From Alphaproteobacteria bacterium (GTDB lineage Bacteria; Pseudomonadota; Alphaproteobacteria; Micropepsales; Micropepsaceae), in the NCBI GenBank assembly GCA_021324545.1, contig JAJPIX010000025.1, positions 1 through 43,328 of the forward strand: 43,328 nt of DNA. Direction: 5' to 3'. Position 1 is the stretch's first letter. Every line of letters begins with the position of its first letter. This document shows positions 43,002 through 43,328 of the stretch, in pieces. The position numbers and the translations under genes were made by a program. The notes beneath the pieces were generated by a model. It saw nothing but the letters and a program-made list of their open reading frames with translations. It was not told the origin of the DNA and searched no databases.

Positions 43002-43328
43002 ATGACGGGGCCGCCAAAGCGGCGTCCGCCCGAACGCCCGCGTTGTGCCCCCGTTTGAGACGAAGCAGCCATGCCGACCACCACTTTTTCGCCCGGCTTA
43101 AGGCCTGAAACCACCTCCACCGCCACGCGGCTGCGCACGCCGGTGGTGATGCGGCGCCGCTCGAGCGAGCCGTCAGGCTTTACCACGAGAACCCAGGCAT
43201 GATGTCCCTTGCCGGCGACCGTGCGCGACTGGGTAGCCGACCCGGTTCGATGGTTCGGGGTCCATGAACCGGGCCGGCTGCCCGCGCGAACGTGCCCTTG
43301 ATGGAGCGCCGATACGGGCACGGTCACG
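42998..43328 (-). CDS. macA: MacA-like periplasmic adaptor, C-terminal fragment
   Basis: The last 109 codons of a membrane-fusion protein; the N-terminus lies beyond the right edge. [10 protein letters not shown] is the end of the beta-barrel domain. [42 protein letters not shown] is the membrane-proximal domain. The basic Gly/Arg tail ([11 protein letters not shown]) is typical of MacA proteins paired with MacB. The stop overlaps the macB start (ATGA). The operon order is adaptor, pump, outer-membrane channel. Confidence 0.9.
   Translation of the reverse strand, partial: VTVPVSALHQGHVRAGSRPGSWTPNHRTGSATQSRTVAGKGHHAWVLVVKPDGSLERRRITTGVRSRVAVEVVSGLKPGEKVVVGMAASSQTGAQRGRSGGRRFGGPVI

Noticed and set aside
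1-43328. A CRISPR array
   Set aside because: I found no regularly spaced direct repeats of 25-40 bp in the window; the array is expected beyond the left edge after cas1-cas2.

Overview
The window is GC-rich bacterial chromosome, densely coded on both strands. It most likely comes from a free-living alphaproteobacterium: the Cas9 is compact and subtype II-C, there is a NodT-type outer-membrane lipoprotein and a TonB receptor, GTG and TTG starts are common, and two tRNA genes carry encoded CCA. The genus cannot be fixed from the sequence alone.

Region 1 (1-3514) is the edge of a type II-C CRISPR-Cas locus. A complete cas9 reads leftward and overlaps the first codons of cas1, which runs off the window. 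A candidate tracrRNA reads away from cas9 and is flanked by its own promoter and a hairpin. The CRISPR array is not in the window.

Region 2 (3515-16400) mixes metabolism and stress or defence genes. It holds a GH1 glycosidase-SDR operon, a histidine phosphatase, a VapBC-type pair, an HNH nuclease translationally linked to a D-2-hydroxyacid dehydrogenase, two tandem UMF1-type transporters, purH, a cysteine-cluster protein, tRNA-Leu(CAA) and a hipBA operon. The hipBA promoter is covered by two dyads.

Region 3 (16400-19800) holds rlmJ, an exported NTF2-like protein, tRNA-Ser(CGA) and a Baeyer-Villiger-type flavin monooxygenase.

Region 4 (19800-31900) is a run of mostly exported proteins: an M28 peptidase, an isoaspartyl peptidase, an RTX-tagged sugar dehydrogenase, an alpha/beta hydrolase, a 906-residue propeller/cysteine-repeat/Asn-Gly-rich protein, and a Tat-exported DUF885 hydrolase. 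A cytosolic Asp/Asn (or LpxO-like) hydroxylase sits divergently from the cysteine-repeat protein. This pair is the most interesting unexplained arrangement in the window.

Region 5 (31900-43328) is envelope-related: an MscS channel, a 59-residue YtjA-type membrane peptide, an exported methyltransferase, a TonB receptor, an aldo/keto reductase, a NicO-type metal exporter, a PAS protein, a possible promoter-driven noncoding RNA, and a MacA-MacB-NodT tripartite efflux operon that runs off the right edge.
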